Shown one piece after another: positions 38,041 through 46,739 of a stretch of DNA of 49,576 nucleotides. Source of the DNA: Candidatus Pacearchaeota archaeon (GTDB taxonomy: Archaea > Nanoarchaeota > Nanoarchaeia > Pacearchaeales > GW2011-AR1); the NCBI GenBank assembly GCA_023228245.1, contig JALOBN010000001.1:209210-258785 (forward strand), written 5' to 3'. A program made the translations under genes and the position numbers. Under the pieces are notes generated by a model. It was not told the origin of the DNA. It searched no databases and worked only from the letters and a program-made list of their open reading frames with translations. Numbering within the stretch: the first letter of the stretch is position 1; each line of letters starts with the position of its first letter.

Positions 38041-39248
38041 AGTGTTTGATATTGGGTGATGTTCATCTTGGAAAGTCTACGGCAATAGGAAAATCTGCCG
38101 AGCTTGGTCAACTAAACAGCAGAGTACAAGATCAAATAGATCTGCTGGATTGGGCGTATAATCAGTGTATCGCGACAGGTACTAAGCTTATTGCTATTAC
38201 CGGCGATGTATACCAAGACTTTCGCCCGCACCCGGCTGTGATTGGAATATTCATGCGCTGGCTCAAGAAGTGCGAGCATGATGGAATCATAGTCCATGTT
38301 GTGATGGGTAACCACGACATCATGCGCAGTGGAAATTTTATATTCTCCGCCCTAGATCTGGTAGCTGATTTAGAGATGGCGAGTGCAAAAGTTCATAAGC
38401 TATTTAACAGATTAGAGGCCGAAGATTTTACATTCGTCTTTATCCCATTCCGCGATAAGAGAATGTATGATGTCAAAACTAAAGAAGAAGCTCTTACAGC
38501 TTTACAGGCAGAACTAGCAAAAGTAATCGAAGAGCCATCATCTAAAATCAAAGTTGCAATTGGGCATCTTGCTTTTGAGGGGTCTATTGCGGTTGGGGAT
38601 GAGATTGGCGATACCATGAATGAGCTGTTCATTCCTCCAGAGATGTTGGAATGGTTTGATTTTGTATGGATGGGTCACATTCACCATCCACAGATAATCC
38701 AACATAGCAAGCCGTACGCAGCTCATATTGGAAGCCTTGACAGATCTGATTTCTCACGATCAGAGGTTGAGAACGAGAAAATCGCTATTCTTCTTGATTC
38801 AAACCATAAGGATAAGTTTACGGAAATTGTATTACCAACTAGACCACTTCGCCCAGTTAAGATTGAAGTTCCGGTTGGCAAAGATTCAACTGAATTTGTT
38901 ATCAATGAATTGTGTTTATTATCAAAGAAGTTGGAGTTCAAAGGGGCCATCGTAAGGGTTGATGTTCAGCTAAACGGAGCTGAACTTGAAAACGTAGATC
39001 AAGAAAAGGCTAAGTCTTATATTCTAAATAATCTTGAGGCATATCACATTTGTGGATTCTCAGAGATTCGAGCTGTCTCGGTAATTCAAATAGATCCAGA
39101 AGATGTATTTGATAATACCATGGAGATTAGCCAGAGTATTAATAAGTGGGCTGATACACGAGATGTCTTCGAGAATGATTTGGAACGAGAAGAGTTCAAA
39201 GTTGCAGCTCACGAAATCAGAATGGAATACGAAGGAAAGTTTCTATGA
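38037..39248 (+). CDS. sbcD: SbcD/Mre11-type nuclease subunit (T4 gp47-like)
   Basis: A 403-residue calcineurin-like nuclease with all phosphoesterase motifs: GDVHLG (7-12), GDVYQD, GNHD, GHLAFEG and MGHIHHP. Partner of SbcC; together they resect DNA ends and drive recombination-dependent replication in T4-like phages. The C-terminal 150 residues form the capping and SbcC-binding region. It begins in the primase-like gene (4 nt overlap) and ends in the sbcC start (4 nt overlap), so all three are translated together. Confidence 0.95.
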   Translation: MKCLILGDVHLGKSTAIGKSAELGQLNSRVQDQIDLLDWAYNQCIATGTKLIAITGDVYQDFRPHPAVIGIFMRWLKKCEHDGIIVHVVMGNHDIMRSGNFIFSALDLVADLEMASAKVHKLFNRLEAEDFTFVFIPFRDKRMYDVKTKEEALTALQAELAKVIEEPSSKIKVAIGHLAFEGSIAVGDEIGDTMNELFIPPEMLEWFDFVWMGHIHHPQIIQHSKPYAAHIGSLDRSDFSRSEVENEKIAILLDSNHKDKFTEIVLPTRPLRPVKIEVPVGKDSTEFVINELCLLSKKLEFKGAIVRVDVQLNGAELENVDQEKAKSYILNNLEAYHICGFSEIRAVSVIQIDPEDVFDNTMEISQSINKWADTRDVFENDLEREEFKVAAHEIRMEYEGKFL

Positions 39249-41383
39249 GGCCACTTAGAATATACCTTAAGAATTTCATGAACCATCGCGAGACGGAAAT
39301 TGAGATTAATTTTCAAAGCGTTCTGATTGTTGGGCGCAGCAATAAGAATGATCGAATTTCTAATGGTGTTGGTAAAACAACTCTCTTCAGGGCCATTGAA
39401 TACGTTCTCTTCAACCAATCGCACGCTACCGTCTTAGAGAAGATAATTCGTGACGGAAAGCGGAAGGCTGTTGTAGAATTTGAATTCGAACTCGATGGTG
39501 AGATTTACAAGATCTATCGCCATCGCTGTGATACCGGAGCTTCTGACGTTCGTCTTTACAAGAAGGCTGGAACCGAGTGGGCCTCAATTAGTGGACGAAC
39601 CCCAAGCTTTACAGATCAGGAAATTCAGAAGCTGATCAAAATCACCCACAAAGCCTTTACATATTCTGTTCTGTTTCGGCAAGCTGATTTGACCGGTATT
39701 ACCTCCGTAGCAGATCCTAAGAAGCGCAAGGAAATTCTCAAAGAGCCGCTGAACCTTGTTCCATATACCAAGATGGAGGAATTGGCTACTAAGAGAGTTC
39801 GGCCGCTTAGGAAGGAACTCGATAGAATAGAGGGGTCTATTTCCATGCTTGGCAATCCTGATATCGATATCAAGAAAGCCGAAGAGGAGCTGGCCACTAC
39901 CATCGAACAGGTGAAAGAACATCGAGATCTGATCATTTCTATCAACGCAACGATAGAGGGTAAGCGGCTGTTGGTTGAGGATTTGAAACAATCTCTTGGT
40001 GCGCAGGATATTGATATTCATCGTAAGGTAACTGAACAAGAGTCAGTTCTTAAGCGATTGAAAGAAAATACCAAGGTCAATGACAGAAAATTAGATAGTA
40101 TTTCTGGGTTTATTCTCACTAGAGAAGAACGGCTGAAGAAGAATAAGGAAGAAGAGTCCACCGCCCAGTTCACACTCAACACCCATCTGAGCGAAGAACA
40201 AATTGATCTAGAAGAGATTCAGCAGAAATACGATGGAGTGTGTGCTGATGAAGTAAAGGGCAGCGAATTACTAGCCGCAGCCAAGGCTCAGATCAAGTTC
40301 ATCAAGAAGTCTTTACCTGATAGTGATGAATGTCCAACGTGCAGTCAATCTATTACCGTAGCGTATCGCCAGCAAATGGAGACTGAGATTTCGGAAAGGC
40401 TCAAGAAACAAGAGGTAGAGGTTGAGTTCTACGAAGATGCGATTGGTAAGTGCCGGCGCAAGAAGGCTAGACTTGATCAAACACTCAAAGCTGTTCGCTC
40501 TAGAATCAATGAGATTAGCAAGCTAGAAACCCTCATTAAGACGCTAGGGAATGAACAGAAATCTTTACGTGACGAGATTGATAGGCTGTATGCCGATCAA
40601 AAGGAAATCTCAAAGAAGATTCAAGATGAAGAACGCCAGATCCAAGAAACTACAACCTCCCTCGAAGCGCTCAGGGAAGCCGCCGAAAAGTCCAGTGCGC
40701 CAGCGATCAATAACAAGATCTTTACTCTCAATCAGGAAATCTCCAAACATCAGGATGAGATCATTGATTGCAATCGCAGAGTTTCAAGCTTTAGCAGCGT
40801 TCAGGGCGGTCTCGAAGAAAGAATAGCCAACCGTAAGTCAGATAAGGTCAAATTAGAAAATGTTAAATCTCTTCTGGTAAAAACCCAGAGAGAACTCAAG
40901 ATTCGCCAAATGGTAGTTGATGCTTTCAGTAATAGAGGAATTCCAAACTTCATTATTCAAACCATATTGGGTGAACTTCAGTTTGAAGCTAATGTAGCTC
41001 TAAAAGAACTTCGGCCAGAGCTAGACGTACAAATTGATGCCGAGTTGAACTTTACGTACCGGCGCAATGGAGAGTTGAGGGATTACTTCCAGCTATCTCA
41101 TGGCCAGCATGTGTATATCGCTTTGGCCTTCAAGCGCGGTATGGCGAGGGTAATTCAGAAAAGAATTGGTATAGCTATCAATATTTTAGAATTTGATGAG
41201 GTTGATTCTCATTTAGACGAGGCTGGAGTAGATGCTTTTGCAGATGCTATTCGTAAGTGGCAAAAAGATTTCACTATTTTTGTTATCACGCACAATAAAG
41301 ATCTAAAAGATAAGTTCTCGCACGCCATTCTTGTAGAAGAATCAGATGATGGAGCTACCGGAACTGTTGTTACATCATGGTAA
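39245..41383 (+). CDS. sbcC: SbcC/Rad50-type ATPase subunit (T4 gp46-like)
   Basis: A 712-residue SMC-like ATPase. N-terminal Walker A SNGVGKTTLFRA comes after a slightly long loop. Two long coiled-coil arms meet at a zinc hook CPTC (Cys363, Cys366). The C-terminal signature LSHGQHVYIALAF and Walker B ILEFDEVDSHLDE complete the ATPase head. It forms the SbcCD complex for end processing. Size is in the range of phage gp46 proteins, shorter than bacterial SbcC because of shorter arms. An AT-rich endonuclease gene is inserted 12 nt downstream. Confidence 0.95.
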   Translation: MRPLRIYLKNFMNHRETEIEINFQSVLIVGRSNKNDRISNGVGKTTLFRAIEYVLFNQSHATVLEKIIRDGKRKAVVEFEFELDGEIYKIYRHRCDTGASDVRLYKKAGTEWASISGRTPSFTDQEIQKLIKITHKAFTYSVLFRQADLTGITSVADPKKRKEILKEPLNLVPYTKMEELATKRVRPLRKELDRIEGSISMLGNPDIDIKKAEEELATTIEQVKEHRDLIISINATIEGKRLLVEDLKQSLGAQDIDIHRKVTEQESVLKRLKENTKVNDRKLDSISGFILTREERLKKNKEEESTAQFTLNTHLSEEQIDLEEIQQKYDGVCADEVKGSELLAAAKAQIKFIKKSLPDSDECPTCSQSITVAYRQQMETEISERLKKQEVEVEFYEDAIGKCRRKKARLDQTLKAVRSRINEISKLETLIKTLGNEQKSLRDEIDRLYADQKEISKKIQDEERQIQETTTSLEALREAAEKSSAPAINNKIFTLNQEISKHQDEIIDCNRRVSSFSSVQGGLEERIANRKSDKVKLENVKSLLVKTQRELKIRQMVVDAFSNRGIPNFIIQTILGELQFEANVALKELRPELDVQIDAELNFTYRRNGELRDYFQLSHGQHVYIALAFKRGMARVIQKRIGIAINILEFDEVDSHLDEAGVDAFADAIRKWQKDFTIFVITHNKDLKDKFSHAILVEESDDGATGTVVTSW

Positions 41384-41395
41384 TATATTTAAATT

Positions 41396-43438
41396 ATGGC
41401 GAATATTTCATCTATAGACAGTATATTAGGAAAAATACCACAGAAATATCATTCTAATATTAAGATTACGTCATTCAATGGTAGGCGTTCACAAATTTTA
41501 TATACAAATTTTGTGTGTGGTTGTATATCTAAAATAACATTTGAGGATCTTTTTAAGAGATCACAATTAGATTATTGTAACAAGTGTATTCCTCATAAAA
41601 AAGAAGATTTAAATTTTTTTCTCAATAAAATTCCAGAAAAATATAGAAATAACATTTGTATAATAGGTGATTATATAGGTGCTAAAACTAAGATCAATTA
41701 CATTAATTATATCTGTGGGTGTAATTCTGAAGAGATTTTGATAAATCTTACTAAAAGAAAACAATTTGATTATTGTCTTGGTTGTAGTCAAATTAAGAGT
41801 TATGAGATTTATTTAGACAAAATACCAGAAAAGTATAGAGAAAATATTAGATTTATTTCTGGTAGTGGTCATAATTCTATTATCGAATATACAAACCCTT
41901 TATGTGGATGTGTGGAGAAGACTACTTTTACAAAAATCTCTCAAAGAGATCAGTTAGATTATTGTAAATTATGCTTGTTACACAAAAAATTTGATTTAGA
42001 TTATTATATTTCTAAAATCAACAATAGAAATATAGCTAATATTTCTGTTATTGGAGAACTAAATGGAAGGATGACACAAGTCAATGTTACATTTATATGT
42101 GGTCATTCTAATATATTTAGTCTTGGATACCTATTAGATCATTGCTGTTTGTGTAATAAATGCAATAAAAATAGATTCAAACCATTAGATTATTATATAA
42201 ATAAATTGCCAGAAAAATATAAGAAAAATGTTGTGTTGGATGGTAATTATAATGGAATATATTCAAAGATTATTTATAAATATCTATGCGGATGTAGTGT
42301 TAAGACTAAATTAATCTATTTACTACAAAAAAAGGAATTGGATTATTGTATCAATTGTACAGAGCACTTCCGATGCGTCTCAGAGCAGGAAATGATTGAT
42401 AATTTATCACAACATCTAAACAATATCATGATTACTTCTGGTTTTCCTGGTAATAGAACCACTATAATTTCCGGGAAGTGTAATACTTGTAATTCAACTT
42501 TAGAAGATAGTTATTTTAATTTGCAGCAATATTATACTAGGAATAAAGGCCAGTGTAAAAATTGTGCGCCGAAAAGTTTTCATCAAAAAGATATTTACAA
42601 TTTTATTATTGGCATTTGCCCAGATTCTGTCTTGAATAGTAATAAAATAATTAAATTTCAAAATTATGACTTGAGATTTAAGGAACTAGATATTTATTCT
42701 GAATCAAAAAAATTTGCTATAGAATATAATGGATTGTATTTTCATTCTGAAAAATATAAACATGATAGGTATTATCATTGGAAAAAAACTAAAGCTTGTC
42801 GTGACTTGGGAATAACTTTATTACATATTTGGGATGATAAATATCTAAAATCACCACATATTTATAAGTCAATCATTAAAGCTAAACTTGGTATATTGAA
42901 TAATAATAAAATTTTTGCTAGAAAAACAAGTGTTGTAAATCTTGATAAATTACAAATTAAGCGGTTTTTTGATAGTAATCATTTAGATGGTAATGTTGGA
43001 TGTATTACTGGGTGGGGTTTATTTTATGAAGGAAATTTGGTACAAGTCATTTCTGTGAGGCGTGTAAATAAACAAAATACTAAATATAATGGGTTCTTAG
43101 AAATTGCTAGAGAAGCTACTTTAATTGATCATATTGTTGTTGGTGGAGAGTCTAAATTATTGGCTCAAGTGGAAAAATATGCCAGAGATAATGGTTTTAT
43201 TGGTATTTTGAATTATGTAAGTGCTGACTTTGGAGGAATAAAAAATCATAAATGGAAGTTTGTATGCGAAGGAGAAACTCCAGTTTCTTATTTTTATATA
43301 AACCATAATTCTTTAGAAAGAATTTCAAGACAGAAATTACAATTACATAATGGAATTTCCGAGGCTGAACAGGCAAGAACTATGAATTTATTAAGAGTTA
43401 ATACTAATGTTAATTTGATTTATAGTTTTAGATTTTGA
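41396..43438 (+). CDS. Putative homing endonuclease with six zinc-ribbon-like repeats and a Vsr-like nuclease domain
   Basis: A 680-residue protein. Residues 1-400 comprise six repeats of about 65 residues, each with IPEKY-x-x-NI, a beta strand, a C-G-C (or CGH/CNTC) knuckle and an LDYC-x-x-C knuckle, like chained zinc ribbons. Residues about 415-500 (RFKELDIYSESKKFAIEYNGLYFHSE, then LLHIWDD) match the Vsr-like/EDxHD PD-(D/E)XK fold of phage homing enzymes such as I-Bth0305I. A further domain (about 510-640) is unrecognised. The DNA is far more AT-rich (one 60 nt line counts 22% GC against 47% in sbcC), a sign of transfer. The repeat array probably reads a long DNA site. Confidence 0.75.
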   Translation: MANISSIDSILGKIPQKYHSNIKITSFNGRRSQILYTNFVCGCISKITFEDLFKRSQLDYCNKCIPHKKEDLNFFLNKIPEKYRNNICIIGDYIGAKTKINYINYICGCNSEEILINLTKRKQFDYCLGCSQIKSYEIYLDKIPEKYRENIRFISGSGHNSIIEYTNPLCGCVEKTTFTKISQRDQLDYCKLCLLHKKFDLDYYISKINNRNIANISVIGELNGRMTQVNVTFICGHSNIFSLGYLLDHCCLCNKCNKNRFKPLDYYINKLPEKYKKNVVLDGNYNGIYSKIIYKYLCGCSVKTKLIYLLQKKELDYCINCTEHFRCVSEQEMIDNLSQHLNNIMITSGFPGNRTTIISGKCNTCNSTLEDSYFNLQQYYTRNKGQCKNCAPKSFHQKDIYNFIIGICPDSVLNSNKIIKFQNYDLRFKELDIYSESKKFAIEYNGLYFHSEKYKHDRYYHWKKTKACRDLGITLLHIWDDKYLKSPHIYKSIIKAKLGILNNNKIFARKTSVVNLDKLQIKRFFDSNHLDGNVGCITGWGLFYEGNLVQVISVRRVNKQNTKYNGFLEIAREATLIDHIVVGGESKLLAQVEKYARDNGFIGILNYVSADFGGIKNHKWKFVCEGETPVSYFYINHNSLERISRQKLQLHNGISEAEQARTMNLLRVNTNVNLIYSFRF

Positions 43439-43487
43439 TTATTAAACATATATTTAGTCGAGGAAAGCTTTCATGGAATGATCATAA

Positions 43488-43715
43488 ATGATGATAAACG
43501 ACGAAGATCTACAAAAAATTAAAGAGATTATTGATTCTTGGGATTGTGTCTTTCTTCCAAAAGAGCATGGCCCATATACCGTATCTTTGGTTGATGAAAA
43601 AGATCCTACTGGAATGGTGGAATTCAAAGATCGTAATGGTATTCCTAGAATGCAATTGCCAAGAGAAGATTACGATTCTATCAAGGAATATAGAGAAAGT
43701 GAAATAGGACTATGA
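43488..43715 (+). CDS. Hypothetical acidic protein (75 aa)
   Basis: Small acidic protein (INDEDLQKIKEIIDSWDCVF ...) with one internal beta region. Its start is ATG 43488 or 43491. Base composition returns to the normal level here after the AT-rich endonuclease. The end overlaps a possible ATG at 43712 of the next gene. Confidence 0.6.
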   Translation: MMINDEDLQKIKEIIDSWDCVFLPKEHGPYTVSLVDEKDPTGMVEFKDRNGIPRMQLPREDYDSIKEYRESEIGL

Positions 43716-43736
43716 CCGACAAAAAAAGATTCGGGC

Positions 43737-44006
43737 GTGAAGTATTTTTTAGACACAGAGTTCATCGAAGACGGCGTGACAATTGATCTGATTTCGATCG
43801 GGATTGTGTCTGACGATGGTCGCGAGTTCTACGCCTGCAACCGTGACGCTCATTTTCCTATGTTTTGTATGGATTTGAAACAGTTATCAATTCACAAGGG
43901 TAGTCCCAAAAACCCACCAGATTTGGAGGGGGAGCACAACGCGCTTGCTGATGCGCGCTGGAATCGTGATCTTCACAGCATGCTCGTAGGAATGCCGTGG
44001 AAGTAG
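43737..44006 (+). CDS. Internally shortened DEDD-type 3'-5' exoribonuclease-like protein
   Basis: About 89 residues. The start KYFLDTEFIEDGVTIDLISIGIV is motif I of a family of RNase-T-like exoribonucleases, and HNALADARWNRDLH is motif III. Full-length relatives have about 70 more residues in between, containing the motif II Asp; here DGREFYACNRDAHFPMFCMDLKQ joins the two ends directly. It is therefore probably inactive or altered. GTG 43737 opens this frame; an ATG at 43712 in another frame reads through an A7 run (43721-43727) and would join this frame after a one-base shift, giving a more natural N-terminus. Confidence 0.65.
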   Translation: MKYFLDTEFIEDGVTIDLISIGIVSDDGREFYACNRDAHFPMFCMDLKQLSIHKGSPKNPPDLEGEHNALADARWNRDLHSMLVGMPWK

Positions 44007-44044
44007 GGACTTAAGGCGTAAAGAAGAGCGTCAGGGGTTTAGCG

Positions 44045-44326
44045 ATGGTCAACAGAGCAATCATGGAACTGCGGGATTTTCCCGATCATTCGGACAGCAT
44101 CTTTGGAGATCGAAGGGCTGTTTGCAAGCGTTGCCATTGCGTGATGCGAGATTGCGAAGGGTCAACTCGCTTTGGGGAGTTCTATCACCCAGGGCAGGAT
44201 AAAGAAGGCAAGCCTCATTGGTGCCCGAATGCCAACAAGTCTTTCAATACCTCTGATGCTGAGATCGAGCCGTTCCTTCGTAAGCGGGATAGGCGGCGCA
44301 ATAAGAGGTTGGGTATTCGGCCATAG
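44045..44326 (+). CDS. Small Cys/His-rich protein (93 aa)
   Basis: Contains CKRCHCVMRDC and, 25 residues later, HWCPN, a likely zinc site; the C-terminus is very basic (KRDRRRNKRLG). It could bind nucleic acid. It ends 8 nt before the dNMP kinase. No recognised family. Confidence 0.6.
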   Translation: MVNRAIMELRDFPDHSDSIFGDRRAVCKRCHCVMRDCEGSTRFGEFYHPGQDKEGKPHWCPNANKSFNTSDAEIEPFLRKRDRRRNKRLGIRP

Positions 44327-44334
44327 GAGATATC

Positions 44335-45012
44335 ATGATCATTGGAGTTACAGGACAATGTGCAGATTCATTAGGACGCAAGAGGATTGCAGGGGCCGGC
44401 AAAGACGTGGTGGCCAAACGTTTGGTTGACAATCACCATTTCCTTTCTTTGGCATGGGCAGATCCGTTGAAGCGCTTCTGTCAAGAGGTATACGGATTTC
44501 CGGATGAGGCTCTTTGGGGTGAGAGTGACGCTCGTATCTTGCCGGATGAAAGATACCCTCGCCCAAGCGGTGGATTCCTAACTCCTCGATTCGCTCTTCA
44601 ATCTCTGGGAACAGACTGGGGCCGAAACTGCTATCTGAATACTTGGGTGGATTATGGCATTCGTACCGCCAAGAAGATATTGAGTGGGCAATACTATACT
44701 CCTAAGACGGGCTTGCAGCTGATCAACCAAGGGAATTTCCACCACAGAGTTGATGGTGTAGTGTTCAGTGATGTCCGCTTCATGAATGAGTTGAATGCCA
44801 TCAAAGAAGCTGGTGGCAAGGCAATTCGCATCAAACGTCAGATGACCACGCCGTATGACGAGAAGGCGATGAATCTTCTGCATGATAGCGAAACCGAGCT
44901 TCCAAATACATCAGATGACCTTTTTGATTACATCATTGATAACTCAGGAACTTTGGATGAGTTAATGATAAAGATTGATAATATGGTAGAGGAACTTAGG
45001 AGCCATGACTGA
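44335..45012 (+). CDS. Deoxynucleoside monophosphate kinase (T4 gp1-like)
   Basis: A 225-residue P-loop kinase. The P-loop is unusual but matches phage dNMP kinases: IIGVTGQCADSLGRKRIAGAGKDVVAKRL, where GAGKD replaces G-x4-GK[ST]. ADPLKRFC and LQSLGTDWGR are the family's substrate-binding motifs, and SDVRFMNELNAIKEAGG the late acidic helix. It converts dNMPs (possibly modified ones) to dNDPs. GGAGATATC precedes ATG. It overlaps the next gene by 8 nt. Confidence 0.9.
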   Translation: MIIGVTGQCADSLGRKRIAGAGKDVVAKRLVDNHHFLSLAWADPLKRFCQEVYGFPDEALWGESDARILPDERYPRPSGGFLTPRFALQSLGTDWGRNCYLNTWVDYGIRTAKKILSGQYYTPKTGLQLINQGNFHHRVDGVVFSDVRFMNELNAIKEAGGKAIRIKRQMTTPYDEKAMNLLHDSETELPNTSDDLFDYIIDNSGTLDELMIKIDNMVEELRSHD

Positions 45013-45373
45013 AACTGAGCAGATCAATATTATCAGCATGTTCCTTTCGGCATTGATAGTTACTTCTGGCTATCGTACTGCAGTTCCGTTTAATACTCTG
45101 AAGTTTGGTGAATTGGTAACTTCTTTGCCTGATAATCTGTTTGCCAAGAAGTTTACAGTAACCAAAACGCCAGTTGGGCCGCGCTGCCGAGATTTCAGAG
45201 AGGGGATTTCTATAGCTCAGAATTTTGGATTGGTTGTCAGAGATGTAAGCAATCCTCCGACAATTATGCCTAAATTGGATATTGTGCAGGTGGCTGAGTT
45301 TGAAAAGGATGCCGAACTATTTGATGATGCTAAAAAGTTCGTTACGTTATATCTGGAGCGCACTAAAAGCTGA
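45005..45373 (+). CDS. Hypothetical protein (122 aa)
   Basis: Starts within the dNMP kinase gene. Hydrophobic N-terminal helix (IISMFLSALIVTSGY), then mixed alpha/beta. It does not look like a real membrane segment. No catalytic motif. Function unknown. Confidence 0.55.
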   Translation: MTETEQINIISMFLSALIVTSGYRTAVPFNTLKFGELVTSLPDNLFAKKFTVTKTPVGPRCRDFREGISIAQNFGLVVRDVSNPPTIMPKLDIVQVAEFEKDAELFDDAKKFVTLYLERTKS

Positions 45374-45396
45374 TATGCCAATTATCAGGTATTTTA

Positions 45397-45711
45397 GTGA
45401 TGCCAATGAAAGTTACAAAGCGTATTCAAGAGGAGTACGAGACTCTACTTAGGGACGTTGGCGAAGATCGGTTTTTCTCTCACGTTTTTGGAAATGGGGT
45501 CTCGGCTCGAAGACATTACGAGTATCCAGAAATTACGATGCTCGAACAGTCTGAGGCTTTCTTTTCGCTTTTTCGCACCTCTGGTGATTCGAATTACTTC
45601 ACTATAGGTAAAATATTACGTAAAGCAGCCCATAAGCTATATAGAGAAGGTAAGCGCAAGAACCCTGGATATCCAACTAACAAGCGGTTCTTGGACTTAG
45701 TGGGTAAATGA
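45397..45711 (+). CDS. Hypothetical basic protein (about 100 aa)
   Basis: GTG at 45397 is followed by ATG codons at 45400 and 45406; any could start it. Helical, with a basic C-terminus (LRKAAHKLYREGKRKNPGYP). No recognised domain; may interact with nucleic acid. Confidence 0.55.
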   Translation: MMPMKVTKRIQEEYETLLRDVGEDRFFSHVFGNGVSARRHYEYPEITMLEQSEAFFSLFRTSGDSNYFTIGKILRKAAHKLYREGKRKNPGYPTNKRFLDLVGK

Positions 45712-45736
45712 ACACCACCTATTCTGGTATAAGCTT

Positions 45737-46726
45737 ATGAGTACTATTACAATATCCATCGAAGAATCTCCATTACAGTTGCTTGCCGGTATTCCGTCAA
45801 CTGTAACGCTGGATAGTAATACTCCCGCTACAATTTTCTACACCCTAGACGGAACCGAGCCCACCACCGATTCATTAGTAGCCTTGGGTCCAATCGAAAT
45901 GCCAACGGATAGGGCGTACGTGGCACTTCGAGCATTTGCCACAGATGGTACAAGTTACAGCCCTATCATCACTCAAGAATACAAAACGAATGTAATTGGT
46001 GGCCGCAATCCTCACGATACAGCTTACACCCACCAAAGCACAGGCGCGACCTATCCGTTTGGAGATCAAGTTGAATCAGGCGGATGCACCACATTTGGCA
46101 ACACGGCTGGTGTGATTGTTGATGAGCAAGGAGATCCGACGAGGCAGCCCGATGGATATGATGGAACAGCCACAGGAACTGGAGCAGGCTACTACATCCC
46201 ACCGAAGTCTAAGTACCAAGTTCTCTTCTCCGAGACTGATGCAATTGGGCAGACCGGCAAGGGAATTGGAACGATGCCTGGTCGTGTATTGTGGGTGAAG
46301 CCGCGAAACGACAACACGCGCAAACAGAGCACAAACATGCAGAGGCCGCTCTTTGATCCAAAGGCCTTGGTCATTTTCCAGGATTCTAGTGAAGAGCCGT
46401 ACGACCCGAGCGTTCCAAAGATCAATAGGCCGTATTTCGACTTAGAGGATCAGGCGAAGGCGCGTGATGGTTCGATGTTGACAATTACCGACGCCATCAC
46501 TCCTGCCGGTAGCTTTCTGAAGGCTCATTACAACCCAACTCATAATACGATGACGTATTACTACTATGATAATAGGGTTTCTAGATGGATTATATCTACA
46601 GAGCCGTATCATCAAAATCAGAATCCTACATCTAACTTAGCCGGTATTGTTACGAGGTCGAGTAGAGGACAGGGCGTTGGTATGATCTTTAAATGGATTC
46701 CGTTCAAGTATCGACGGCTCACATAA
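45737..46726 (+). CDS. Putative virion or tail-associated protein with an Ig-like N-terminal domain
   Basis: A 329-residue protein. Residues about 10-85 (PSTVTLDSNTPATIFYTLDG, then ALRAFATDG ...YSPIITQEY) match the chitobiase C-terminal-like beta-sandwich (CHB_HEX_C) often found on phage fibres and baseplate proteins. The rest is Gly, Asn and Tyr rich and beta-rich with no enzymatic motif. A decoration protein or tail fibre is the best guess. The codon usage does not stand out. Confidence 0.65.
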   Translation: MSTITISIEESPLQLLAGIPSTVTLDSNTPATIFYTLDGTEPTTDSLVALGPIEMPTDRAYVALRAFATDGTSYSPIITQEYKTNVIGGRNPHDTAYTHQSTGATYPFGDQVESGGCTTFGNTAGVIVDEQGDPTRQPDGYDGTATGTGAGYYIPPKSKYQVLFSETDAIGQTGKGIGTMPGRVLWVKPRNDNTRKQSTNMQRPLFDPKALVIFQDSSEEPYDPSVPKINRPYFDLEDQAKARDGSMLTITDAITPAGSFLKAHYNPTHNTMTYYYYDNRVSRWIISTEPYHQNQNPTSNLAGIVTRSSRGQGVGMIFKWIPFKYRRLT

Positions 46727-46739
46727 AGGCCATAATATA

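Noticed and set aside
41396..42600. CRISPR-like or DNA-level tandem repeats
   Set aside because: The repetition is at protein level (about 65 residues) with diverged DNA; there are no uniform direct repeats with spacers anywhere in the window.
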